A stretch of DNA of 64,000 nucleotides. Origin: an uncultured Planctomycetaceae bacterium. GTDB lineage: Bacteria; Planctomycetota; Planctomycetia; Planctomycetales; Planctomycetaceae. Within the stretch, counting starts at the first letter, position 1. Every line of letters starts with the position of its first letter. Location of the stretch: positions 19,158 through 83,157 of the forward strand of contig CALFSX010000154.1 in assembly GCA_937916515.1 (NCBI GenBank), given 5' to 3'. Under the pieces are notes generated by a model, which worked only from the letters and a program-made list of their open reading frames with translations, ran no database searches and was not told the origin of the DNA. Positions 56,923 through 64,000 of this stretch are shown piece by piece. A program made the translations under genes and the position numbers.

Positions 56923-58703
56923 CAGGGTTCTCGCACGCTTAAAGTCTGATTCAATACAATGTCTTTCAGAACAGTAGTCACGCCATTGGGCCACGTAACA
57001 GTTACAGTGGCATCTTCGTTTGCTTGTCCTGATCCAAAGAACAGGGCGTGTTCGTGCGAGGCACTGAAACTTGTACCACCGCAGATAGTCGAATACCAGA
57101 CTTCGCTGCCAATCCGTACGCTGGCCGAAATGCCAATACCCGACCGGTTCGTCGTCGTGGTTAAGAATACCAGCTTTAGCCAATTTCCTCGGTCGGATGT
57201 ATTCTCAAGAATCTCCAACGCTTCGTTTTGGTGTGCAATGGCTAAATCCTGATCTCCATCTTGATCGTAGTCACCAACTGCCACACCACGCCCAACATGC
57301 TTTTCGGCGAAGTAGGACGACGCTGAATCTGAAATGTCAATCCATTGTCTTCCATTGTACGTCAGCAGTTGTGCATGCTGCTTGAAGCCATCACCATCAG
57401 CGTTTGTCGAATCGATGTGACCGTTGGCCACAACTAAGTCCATTTGACCATTTAAGTCAAAGTCACACATGGCTGTTCCAAATCCAAGTTTACTATTGCT
57501 GATGGAGAAGAGCCCGGTCTTTCCGGATACATCATGCAGCCCAAAGCCCTGAAGATTCTGATACAGTGTATTTGATTCTCCCGTAAAGTGGGTCAGCAGC
57601 AAGTCGGTTGTGCCACTGCGGTCATAGTCCCCGGCAGCCACGCCCATACTCGCCTGCATTGATCCAGCGGCATTTAATCCACCACCAAGCTGCAAAGAGG
57701 ATTCTGTGAATAACCCATCTTTATTGTTTAAAAAATAGAAGTTGGAAGTTGTGTCATTGGCGACATAAATATCCGGCCAACCGTCTCCCGATAAGTCTGT
57801 AACCACAACTCCAAGTGCCTTATTCCCACTGCCTGCAAGTCCGCGTTCATTCGCGACTGAGATGAAGTTTCCGTCGCCCTGATTTTCGAAAAATTCGTCT
57901 GGCCAGGCTTCTATCTGGCGAGGATGACACAAAGCGGGAGCCCCATTTTTTTCACACGGCAAGGGATTGAATGGATCGTATTTCAGATAGTTGCAGACAT
58001 ACAAATCCAGGTCTCCATCGAGATCAGTATCAGCCCATGCCGCGCTGCTGCTCCATCGTTCAGATTGAGTGACCGTTGATTGTGGAACTTGACTAAATGT
58101 GCCGTCGCCACAATTGTGCAGCAGTCGATTGCTTCCCAAATTCGTGACGTAAATGTCCTCGAACCCGTCATTGTCAAAGTCGCCAACCGTTACACCTTGA
58201 CCATATGCGCCCTCTGAAATTCCCGCGACATCCGTAACAACCTCGTTGATTCCGGAACTAAGTCGACGAAACAGTTGATCGGATGGATTCACGGACAGGT
58301 CACGGGCCGTTCCATCACCTCCCTGGACACAAAAAAGGTCTAGCAGCCCATCACGATCAGCATCGAACCATGCGACCCCCCCACCAATGGATTCCATCAT
58401 CAGCAGCTGCCCAGTCGCTCCTGTTTGATAGGTGTGGTCGACCTTTATCGCTTCTGCGGCCTGTTTGAACTGGATTGAATCAAGTTCAATCTCAGACTCA
58501 TTTGTGGTTGAGGCAAGCGGTTGCTTAATGTTCGAATCAGAATCCTCAATCGCAGCTGCTGGCCGCACCGTCTTCACCTCAGTGGCATCGCCAATGCCTT
58601 GTTCAGCGGTCAGGTTCGGAGTCTGTGTGGTCTCGTGGCCACAGCCGAAGCAGAGAATAACTCCCAGCCCGATTAGAGTGGTCAGAATATTGGTGCTTGA
58701 CAT
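56922..58703 (-). CDS. CRTAC1-family protein: FG-GAP/VCBS repeats with ASPIC/UnbV domain
   Basis: The 593-residue protein has a lipoprotein-like signal (ILCFGC near 20). From about 95 come repeated FG-GAP blades with Ca-binding loops (AWFDADRDGLLDLF, VGDFDNDGFEDIYVTN, ADTDLDGDLDLYVCN and others), probably a seven-bladed propeller. The C-terminal ASPIC/UnbV domain (SGIGISASVRIGSEVWY, FGSGQANEDATVTVTWPNG) ends it. GGAG six bases before the ATG at 58703 decides the start. The TGA overlaps the ATG of the cytochrome gene. Its paralogue is fused to a SCO domain at the other end of this cluster. Function: likely an extracytoplasmic adhesion or scaffold protein; this is inference. Confidence 0.9.
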   Translation of the reverse strand: MSSTNILTTLIGLGVILCFGCGHETTQTPNLTAEQGIGDATEVKTVRPAAAIEDSDSNIKQPLASTTNESEIELDSIQFKQAAEAIKVDHTYQTGATGQLLMMESIGGGVAWFDADRDGLLDLFCVQGGDGTARDLSVNPSDQLFRRLSSGINEVVTDVAGISEGAYGQGVTVGDFDNDGFEDIYVTNLGSNRLLHNCGDGTFSQVPQSTVTQSERWSSSAAWADTDLDGDLDLYVCNYLKYDPFNPLPCEKNGAPALCHPRQIEAWPDEFFENQGDGNFISVANERGLAGSGNKALGVVVTDLSGDGWPDIYVANDTTSNFYFLNNKDGLFTESSLQLGGGLNAAGSMQASMGVAAGDYDRSGTTDLLLTHFTGESNTLYQNLQGFGLHDVSGKTGLFSISNSKLGFGTAMCDFDLNGQMDLVVANGHIDSTNADGDGFKQHAQLLTYNGRQWIDISDSASSYFAEKHVGRGVAVGDYDQDGDQDLAIAHQNEALEILENTSDRGNWLKLVFLTTTTNRSGIGISASVRIGSEVWYSTICGGTSFSASHEHALFFGSGQANEDATVTVTWPNGVTTVLKDIVLNQTLSVREP

Positions 58704-58896
58704 ACGGGACTCCAGGTAACTCGAGCAAGCAACCTCAGCGACGTTTTCACTGCATGTATCTGGAACAAGAGATTCCTGTCGCCATTGACCTGCTTTGGCC
58801 AGTGTCAACGGGCTACCTGATTGAATGTCAACAGCAAGAGCCCAATCAATTGGAAGTTGATCCAGCTACAGCAAAATTGAGGAAACAAAAAAAGGC

Positions 58897-58920
58897 TGCT
58901 GCAGTCATGTTACTGCAGCA
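58897..58920 (-). terminator. Rho-independent terminator of the pseudopilin gene at 58960
   Basis: A perfect nine-base stem (58897-58905 with 58912-58920) around a six-base loop is followed on the minus strand by GCCTTTTTTTG. It lies 40 bases past the stop codon and separates this gene from the CRTAC gene. Confidence 0.82.
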
Positions 58921-58959
58921 ACCTCAGATTTTCACTCAGCATTTCCACTGAATTTCAGC

Positions 58960-60030
58960 TTAGAACTCACCAACTACCATCAAGTCATTACGAACTGCCA
59001 GTTTATAGCGAGTTCCGTGGTCGATGTTTTCTGACAGGAACCGCACGGAGCCATCGCACAAAGTCACTTGAATTCCACCTGTGTGATAGCTACTTGGGCT
59101 TTCGCAGCGCAAGTCATTAGCTCCCTGCTGCCATGCTGGCTTCGTGTTGTTAATTGGATTCCTCATGTTGTGTACGGCAGCCAGAGGACTAACCCAGCCA
59201 CTGTAGCTGCTGTTGCGATATTCGAAAATTGCTCCGTTACCACCTCGCCAATGCATGTTTTCAAAAACTCCGACCGTATTGGATGTGCCATCCACACAGT
59301 CGCGAATCGCCGTTCCTCCACTAAACTTAAACACACCATTAATTTTGCTTTGCTCACCCGCTACTTCACCATTAACCCACGGGGTACCAGCACCACCTCG
59401 TGTTCCGAAGCCTGGAATTGCATCGTTAACGAGACTGTCCGGTACGGCTCCACAGTCTTTCCATCCAGCCCAAATATGGCCCAGATTTCCAACATAGTCC
59501 GTGCCACCCTTGTTTGACGTACCATTCCAACGGTAGCCACCGTTTGTCTGCCCCGTCCTCAGACTTCCATTTGGGCTGGACGGACAAATATAGGCCGCCA
59601 ATGCGGTGTTTGCCAGATTCGCATTGATTCCGATGCTGTTATGATTGCGGTTTCCAAGGATAAATCCTCCAGACCCATCAGAAACGTTGACGTTGTAGTC
59701 AAACGCATTAAAAAGTGGTGCCTGATCAATGTATGGAAGAATTCCAACCAACCATGACCATTGCGGCATCTGGTCCTGAGCAACTGGTACACCACCAACC
59801 CACCGATTCTGATTGTGTGGGAATTGATTGTAAACATCATGGTAGTTGTGCATTGCCAAGCCGAGTTGCTTCAGGTTGTTCTTGCACTGTGTTCTACGTG
59901 CTGCTTCTCTCGCCTGCTGAACGGCAGGCAACAACAGCGCAATCAAAATCGCAATGATTGCAATCACTACCAAGAGCTCAATCAGCGTAAACGCATCACG
60001 TTTACATCGTTTCCCAGCCAGCATACTCAT
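58960..60030 (-). CDS. DUF1559 pseudopilin with alanine at the cleavage site
   Basis: The 356-residue protein has the prepilin helix [20 protein letters not shown] starting at residue 14, and LPAVQQAREAARRTQCKNN next. The residue before the cut is A13 (KRDA) where most family members have G; prepilin peptidase accepts alanine in some pilins. The C-terminal block SYHTGGIQVTLCDGSVRFLSENID and the RNDLMVVGEF end are typical DUF1559 features. The ATG at 60030 has GGGAG ten bases upstream. The protein is distinct from the other DUF1559 protein at 32385. A terminator follows at 58897-58920, so it is transcribed apart from the cytochrome cluster or reads through it weakly. Confidence 0.92.
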   Translation of the reverse strand: MSMLAGKRCKRDAFTLIELLVVIAIIAILIALLLPAVQQAREAARRTQCKNNLKQLGLAMHNYHDVYNQFPHNQNRWVGGVPVAQDQMPQWSWLVGILPYIDQAPLFNAFDYNVNVSDGSGGFILGNRNHNSIGINANLANTALAAYICPSSPNGSLRTGQTNGGYRWNGTSNKGGTDYVGNLGHIWAGWKDCGAVPDSLVNDAIPGFGTRGGAGTPWVNGEVAGEQSKINGVFKFSGGTAIRDCVDGTSNTVGVFENMHWRGGNGAIFEYRNSSYSGWVSPLAAVHNMRNPINNTKPAWQQGANDLRCESPSSYHTGGIQVTLCDGSVRFLSENIDHGTRYKLAVRNDLMVVGEF

Positions 60031-60240
60031 GTTGATAACTCCCACAAAAAAACTTAAACCAATCAGTTCGGTCAATCTACGATCCTAGGGTGGAGTCGCG
60101 CAGACCGCATATGAGAATACTCGCTATGTGATCTTTGCACTAGTCAAATCATCGACCTGCGAACTATCTTTGAGAATTATCATTTAACGGCAAAGTTTCG
60201 CAGAATCCTGAAAAAAAGTTGGTTCGATCTGTTGCAGATT

Positions 60241-61467
60241 TCAGATTGGAGCTTGTTTTAAGCCGTACAGCCGCGTTCCTATGGCCAAACTAGCCCGATG
60301 TTCTCCACATCGTTCAGCATATTGCTGAAGCCTGCGCAGCGTGTCCGTGGAAATTGCAGAGGCATCGTCCAGTTGCAGCATTTCCTTTCGTAGCGCTTTG
60401 CCGATTAACGCTATCTCAGCTGCCTGGCTTGCTCCTTCAATATCGCCAAGTCGACGACGACATGCCGACAATTCGTGCCAGGTGTGCCAGTCCAGTGGGT
60501 ATTGCGACAGTGATTGGTGCAACAATTCCTGACACGATTCGAATGCATCCTGCTGAAATTGAACCCACGCTTTCCAGCGTAAAATAACGCTGTCTTGTTG
60601 TTCGAGCGGGACCTGTTGAATCAGCGTGTCGACTTCAGATACGTTAAATTGCTTGGCTGCACGTTCAACTGCAGTGACCAGCAGCACCGTGTTTTGGGGA
60701 TGCTTCTGCCTTAATTCGTTAAAGGTTTGCAGATAGCGCTCAAGGACTGCCTTTGCATGATCATTTTCTGTGGTTTCAATATTATCAATCAATTGAACAA
60801 TTCTGGCTACTTGAAAGACTTCAGAATCCGGGTCTGATTCCAACCACTCTGAATTTCGTGCAAAGCCGTTGGTGAAACTCAAATGATCCGCCAGCATGAG
60901 ATAGACATAGGCGTCCGGTGGCTCTGCTCGAAATTCTATTGCATCATAGATCGCGTTAAGCATCTCCTGACGCTGCAGCGTAATTGCATAGAAAAAGATG
61001 AGTCGCTGGCGACTACTGATGGATGTTGGCTTCCGCTTTATCATTAGCTTCAGAGTTTCAACTCCATCCATTGGGCGGTTCAGTTCGCCAAACTGTAAAT
61101 TGCACGCAGTGATCAACGCAGCAAATGATCGAGGACTTTTTGCGGGAACCAGGACTAAGGTTTCAAGTGCCTGCTGAGTCTGGCCGGATTCAAATTGCGC
61201 TTCAGCAAGATAAAGGTACGCTTCATCAGGCATTGCTGACACTCCTGTCCACTCCCTTGCCAGCTGCTCCAATTTATTCCACTGGGAAGTATCACTGAGC
61301 GTTTTGCATTCTATGCGGTATTGCTCATCAGTCTTTGTTCTCGTCACCCAGTGGCAAGCTAATGACACCCCAAGCAGCAAGGCAATGCCAGCAACAATCA
61401 ATCTGGCACGACGCTTAGCACCCGGGTGTTTGTTGTCTGGGATAGAGACATTCAAGGGATTTGACAT
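60241..61467 (-). CDS. Membrane-anchored protein with TPR-like helical repeats
   Basis: No named family. The 408 residues begin with a basic stretch and one transmembrane helix (about 22-42, LIVAGIALLLGVSLACHWV). Helical repeats follow that look like tetratricopeptide motifs: DEAYLYLAEAQFESGQTQQAL near 77, SFAALITACNLQFGELNRP near 108 and WHTWHELSACRRRLGDIEGASQAAEIAL near 342. It is likely a periplasmic or cytoplasmic scaffold. The ATG at 61467 is preferred because it places the anchor near the N-terminus; in-frame ATGs at 61551 and 61521 would add 18-28 residues. It is divergent from the small lipoprotein gene. Confidence 0.72.
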   Translation of the reverse strand: MSNPLNVSIPDNKHPGAKRRARLIVAGIALLLGVSLACHWVTRTKTDEQYRIECKTLSDTSQWNKLEQLAREWTGVSAMPDEAYLYLAEAQFESGQTQQALETLVLVPAKSPRSFAALITACNLQFGELNRPMDGVETLKLMIKRKPTSISSRQRLIFFYAITLQRQEMLNAIYDAIEFRAEPPDAYVYLMLADHLSFTNGFARNSEWLESDPDSEVFQVARIVQLIDNIETTENDHAKAVLERYLQTFNELRQKHPQNTVLLVTAVERAAKQFNVSEVDTLIQQVPLEQQDSVILRWKAWVQFQQDAFESCQELLHQSLSQYPLDWHTWHELSACRRRLGDIEGASQAAEIALIGKALRKEMLQLDDASAISTDTLRRLQQYAERCGEHRASLAIGTRLYGLKQAPI

Positions 61468-61582
61468 AGTCACTGGAAAATGATGCTGATTTTTGGTGGA
61501 ATTGAAACAGCTAAGCCACATTGCTTTTGCCTCGTTTGTAGAGGTAAGCATGTTCGTGAACAAGTTCTAAAGGAAACAAGAC

Positions 61583-61777
61583 GTGAACACACTGAAAACA
61601 TTGGCCAGTATGGTTTTGATCTGCGGTTCAATATCAATTTGTGGTTGTGGTGGTGCTGATCCTGGAAGCACTATAAAGGATGAAACCCCGGGAGGACCTG
61701 CAACTCCGACAATTTCAATGGATCCGGATGAGGTCGCAAAGCAAATGGATTCAGGCTACGCCAAAGAAAATAAGTGA
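61583..61777 (+). CDS. Small putative lipoprotein (64 residues)
   Basis: A GTG start with AAGGAAAC upstream opens a 64-residue frame. A basic N-terminus, a hydrophobic stretch (LASMVLICGSISICGC) and a GC pair at about 20-23 fit a bacterial lipoprotein signal with cysteine 22. The mature part is only about 42 residues, rich in P, G, T and D (DETPGGPATPTISMDPDEVAKQMD). Small lipoproteins of this kind often lie next to DUF1559 genes in planctomycetes; the connection is from general knowledge and not shown here. It is divergent from the TPR gene. Confidence 0.65.
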   Translation: MNTLKTLASMVLICGSISICGCGGADPGSTIKDETPGGPATPTISMDPDEVAKQMDSGYAKENK

Positions 61778-61982
61778 TTAGTTGAGGTATAGATCGGACA
61801 GAATTTGCACTCACTTGGTGGACTGCCTTCACTGTATATCCTTAGTGTTGTCTTCCAATGTCACGATTGCAAGTTCTGTTCGGTTGAGCCGAAGCTATGC
61901 CTGAACAGGGACAGTGTTGGTTACGCTCGAATCCAGGGCATTCTGTGGGCGTGTTTTTTATTCTGCGTTTAGAAACGTACTT

Positions 61983-62852
61983 ATGCCCGTCGATTCTGCC
62001 AGCATGTCTCCTATTCCCGTGGCGGTTCTGGCAACTCAGCTTGTGGACTGTCTTCGAAAGTTGCAGACCGTTGCAGTTGCCTTTTCTGGTGGTGTCGACA
62101 GCGCTGTGGTGGCAAAGGCGGCGTTGCTGGCATTAAACGATCAGGCTGTTGCGGTGACGGCGGTCAGTCCCAGCCTGGCTAATTCCGATTTACAGGTTGC
62201 TCGAACGGAAGCCGCTTTGATTGGAATTCGACACGTCGAAATCAGCACGAACGAGTTTTCTCGCCCCGAATACAGAGCCAACGCGGGCAATCGGTGTTTT
62301 TTTTGCAAGGATACATTGTACAGCCTGGCGGAATCCCAACTACAGCAGCTTGGTGTGAGCTGCATCGTTAACGGAGCCAACACGGATGACCTTGGCGACC
62401 ATCGTCCAGGCATGCAGGCCGCCAGCGAACATAACGTGCGAAGTCCATTGATTGAAGTGGGCATAAATAAGCAGCAGGTGCGCGAGCTTGCTCGATTCTG
62501 GAACCTTAGCGTCGCTGAAAAGCCCGCTTCACCATGTCTTAGCAGTCGCATCGCCTATGGAGTTGAAGTGACGGAAGAACGGGTGCGGCGAGTCGAATTT
62601 GCAGAAGCGTTTCTGAAGCAGCTACTTGGGTTGCAGGAACTTCGCGTTCGTCTTGAGGCAGGTGATCTTGGCCGAATTGAATTGCCGATCGTCGCGTTGC
62701 CTCAATTGGTTAAGCCAGCTATCTGCCAGCAAGTCACCGAAGAATTTTTGCGGTTGGGGTTTCGGCGAACGACTGTCGATCTGGCTGGGTTTCGTTCTGG
62801 CAGTTTGAACGATTCGCTGCCACTCGTCACTTTGGGCTTAACTGCAAAGTAA
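61983..62852 (+). CDS. larE: LarE-type ATP-dependent sacrificial sulfur transferase
   Basis: LarE supplies sulfur atoms in making the nickel-pincer cofactor of lactate racemase and related enzymes. The 289-residue protein has the PP-loop SGGVDS (35-40), the CFFC pair near 105 and the IVNGANTDDLGDHRPGM block near 128. The CLSSR motif near 185 carries the sacrificial cysteine (C185) in the expected ASPCLSSRI context. The ATG at 61983 is chosen; the frame extends to 61914 with a weak N-terminus. larB, larC or a lactate racemase are not in the window. In genomes lacking lar genes, such proteins may serve other sulfur transfers. Confidence 0.88.
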   Translation: MPVDSASMSPIPVAVLATQLVDCLRKLQTVAVAFSGGVDSAVVAKAALLALNDQAVAVTAVSPSLANSDLQVARTEAALIGIRHVEISTNEFSRPEYRANAGNRCFFCKDTLYSLAESQLQQLGVSCIVNGANTDDLGDHRPGMQAASEHNVRSPLIEVGINKQQVRELARFWNLSVAEKPASPCLSSRIAYGVEVTEERVRRVEFAEAFLKQLLGLQELRVRLEAGDLGRIELPIVALPQLVKPAICQQVTEEFLRLGFRRTTVDLAGFRSGSLNDSLPLVTLGLTAK

Positions 62853-63004
62853 AAACTGCATGCCTGTTGATAATCTTTTCCAGCCAACTTAATCGGAAAA
62901 CGATCGTGGCATGATTTTCTGAGACTTCAGAAGAAGTTCTCCCCTTCAACCTGCCGACGCCAATAAATGGGCTGTTGCATTGTTGAAGCAAAGGGGGGAA
63001 CTAA

Positions 63005-63730
63005 GTGCTTTCACTTATCACCATTATGCGCAAGAACCCACGCAAAGCGGGATTGATTCCCGGCGAAGTGGTTCTGACCTTTGACGACGGTCCCAATCTG
63101 AAGGACAATGTGACGCCGAGGCTGTTGGATGTGCTGGATCAGCATTCCGTTAAAGCTGGCTTTTGCGTTGTTGGCGAGCAGGTTCACCAGCACCCTGATG
63201 TTGTTTCGCGGATGTACGATTCCGGACATTTGCTTATCAACCATACTCAGCGGCACGAACATCCGTTTCGCCAAAGCTATGAAACATTGCTGAACGAGAT
63301 TCTGGAATGTGATCAGGAAATTGCCGCCGCACTGGGGATTCCTGATTATCGATCGGAGTTTTTTCGAGCACCGTTTGGCATCGTCACATTTGCCGTTCGT
63401 CGTGTTACCAGAAATCTGAAGATGACGCCGGTGTTGCTTTCACATTATGGCTGGGACACAAGAGTCGGGCCTCATAATTGCCAGCCGATTGTTGATCTAT
63501 TGATTCAGAATGCAAAACGTCATCAAGGTGGCATGTTTGTGTTTCATGATGGAAGTTTAGTGCCACCCAAAGTTTTGGAAGATGACTGGCGGAAATCGGT
63601 TGAGAACCGCAGTTGGGTTCCGGACGCAGTTGACGAAGTCATTACCGAACTGAAAAAACATGGGTTGCACTTTGTGCTACCAGGGCAGTCTGCTGTGCAA
63701 TCTGTGGACGTAATGAAGGCCGCCGCTTAG
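63005..63730 (+). CDS. Polysaccharide deacetylase (NodB-type carbohydrate esterase 4)
   Basis: The 241-residue enzyme has the NodB homology motifs: TFDDGPN (motif 1, D27-D28), HTQRH (motif 2, H80 and H84, metal ligands), FRAPFG (motif 3, near 118), and the later FVFHDGS (motif 5 region). Such enzymes remove N- or O-acetyl groups from peptidoglycan, chitin-like or exopolysaccharides with a divalent metal. There is no clear signal peptide, so it may be cytoplasmic or exported by another route. GGGGGG six bases ahead of the GTG at 63005 supports that start; an ATG at 63026 is the alternative. Confidence 0.9.
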   Translation: MLSLITIMRKNPRKAGLIPGEVVLTFDDGPNLKDNVTPRLLDVLDQHSVKAGFCVVGEQVHQHPDVVSRMYDSGHLLINHTQRHEHPFRQSYETLLNEILECDQEIAAALGIPDYRSEFFRAPFGIVTFAVRRVTRNLKMTPVLLSHYGWDTRVGPHNCQPIVDLLIQNAKRHQGGMFVFHDGSLVPPKVLEDDWRKSVENRSWVPDAVDEVITELKKHGLHFVLPGQSAVQSVDVMKAAA

Positions 63731-64000
63731 TCTTCTTATTGCAGCGAAGATGTCCATATTGAGTCAAATTTTCCGAGCGACAACGGAGCGGATCGGCGGT
63801 TCGCACGTCCCACGTCTTGCCGCCCACCACGCCACCGGGGCAAGGGCGAAGCCCGACGCCGTAAAGAGTTTTGAAAAGCAAAAACACTGTATGAGATGGA
63901 GAAGAGTCATTCATGCCGAATGGGCTTCAGTCACGAAGTGACGTTAGGTAGTAGCCACGGGCGCGAGCCCAATGTCACTCGGTTTAGGGATAATCTTAGT
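63731..64000. other. 270-base end region with repeat-like intergenic sequence
   Basis: No gene is supported. Short GC-rich palindromic motifs such as GGGCAAGGGCGAAGCCC and GCCACGGGCGCGAGCCC have the look of dispersed intergenic repeats in planctomycetes. They cannot be confirmed within one window. The region runs off the edge. Confidence 0.3.

Noticed and set aside
56923..57183. N-terminal extension of the cytochrome gene
   Set aside because: It would overlap the CRTAC gene by 260 bases and begins with Arg/Trp/Cys-rich sequence; the signal peptide starts at 56922.

Overview
The window looks like chromosomal DNA from a planctomycete (Planctomycetes/Planctomycetota). Pointers are two DUF1559 pseudopilins with the FTLIELLVV helix, a PEP-CTERM protein, a formylglycine sulfatase, an MJ0042-type zinc-ribbon membrane protein, CRTAC/ASPIC-UnbV FG-GAP proteins, a multihaem cytochrome with TPRs, tetrahydromethanopterin-type C1 genes in a bacterium, and very long secreted proteins of unknown function. 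I cannot name the genus from sequence alone. I see no rRNA, tRNA, CRISPR array, insertion sequence or phage gene.

Layout. 0-6.1 kb (mostly minus): serine beta-lactamase-like hydrolase, four-helix membrane protein, secreted protein, a RbsD/FucU mutarotase next to a TIM-barrel sugar isomerase, and hisD. 6.4-14.7 kb (plus): threonine aldolase, secreted protein, FlgM-like protein, sulfatase, PepSY membrane protein, secreted protein and a Fur regulator. 14.7-22 kb: prepilin peptidase (minus), glnB and glnD (plus; PII and its uridylyltransferase), a family 2 glycosyltransferase, then the convergent pair beta-RFAP synthase plus DUF447 of tetrahydromethanopterin synthesis. 22-35 kb (minus): BamA with an unusual linker, TrmH, an MscS channel, a run of zinc-ribbon protein, hisH, hisA, phytanoyl-CoA dioxygenase-like protein and queG, then a pseudopilin and an aminotransferase.

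35-50 kb (minus): a Ser/Gly/Thr-rich PEP-CTERM protein, a possible PD-(D/E)XK-like protein, and two translationally coupled giants of 1193 and about 2702 residues. The giants share one N-terminal module that occurs three times, once after an apparent internal signal peptide. 50.7-61.6 kb (minus): a tightly packed five-gene set encoding an exported FG-GAP/ASPIC protein, a seven-haem cytochrome with TPRs, a small membrane protein, a beta-helix lipoprotein and a SCO-FG-GAP fusion. A pseudopilin gene and a TPR gene lie upstream of it. 61.6-64 kb (plus): small lipoprotein, LarE and a polysaccharide deacetylase.

How the parts fit: the prepilin peptidase could process both pseudopilins; GlnD would uridylylate the neighbouring PII; the beta-RFAP synthase/DUF447 pair implies tetrahydromethanopterin cofactor synthesis with other genes elsewhere. 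The two most promising undescribed systems are the paired giant envelope proteins (38.4-50.1 kb) and the cytochrome/SCO/FG-GAP operon (50.7-58.7 kb). Neither can be given a function from this sequence alone.
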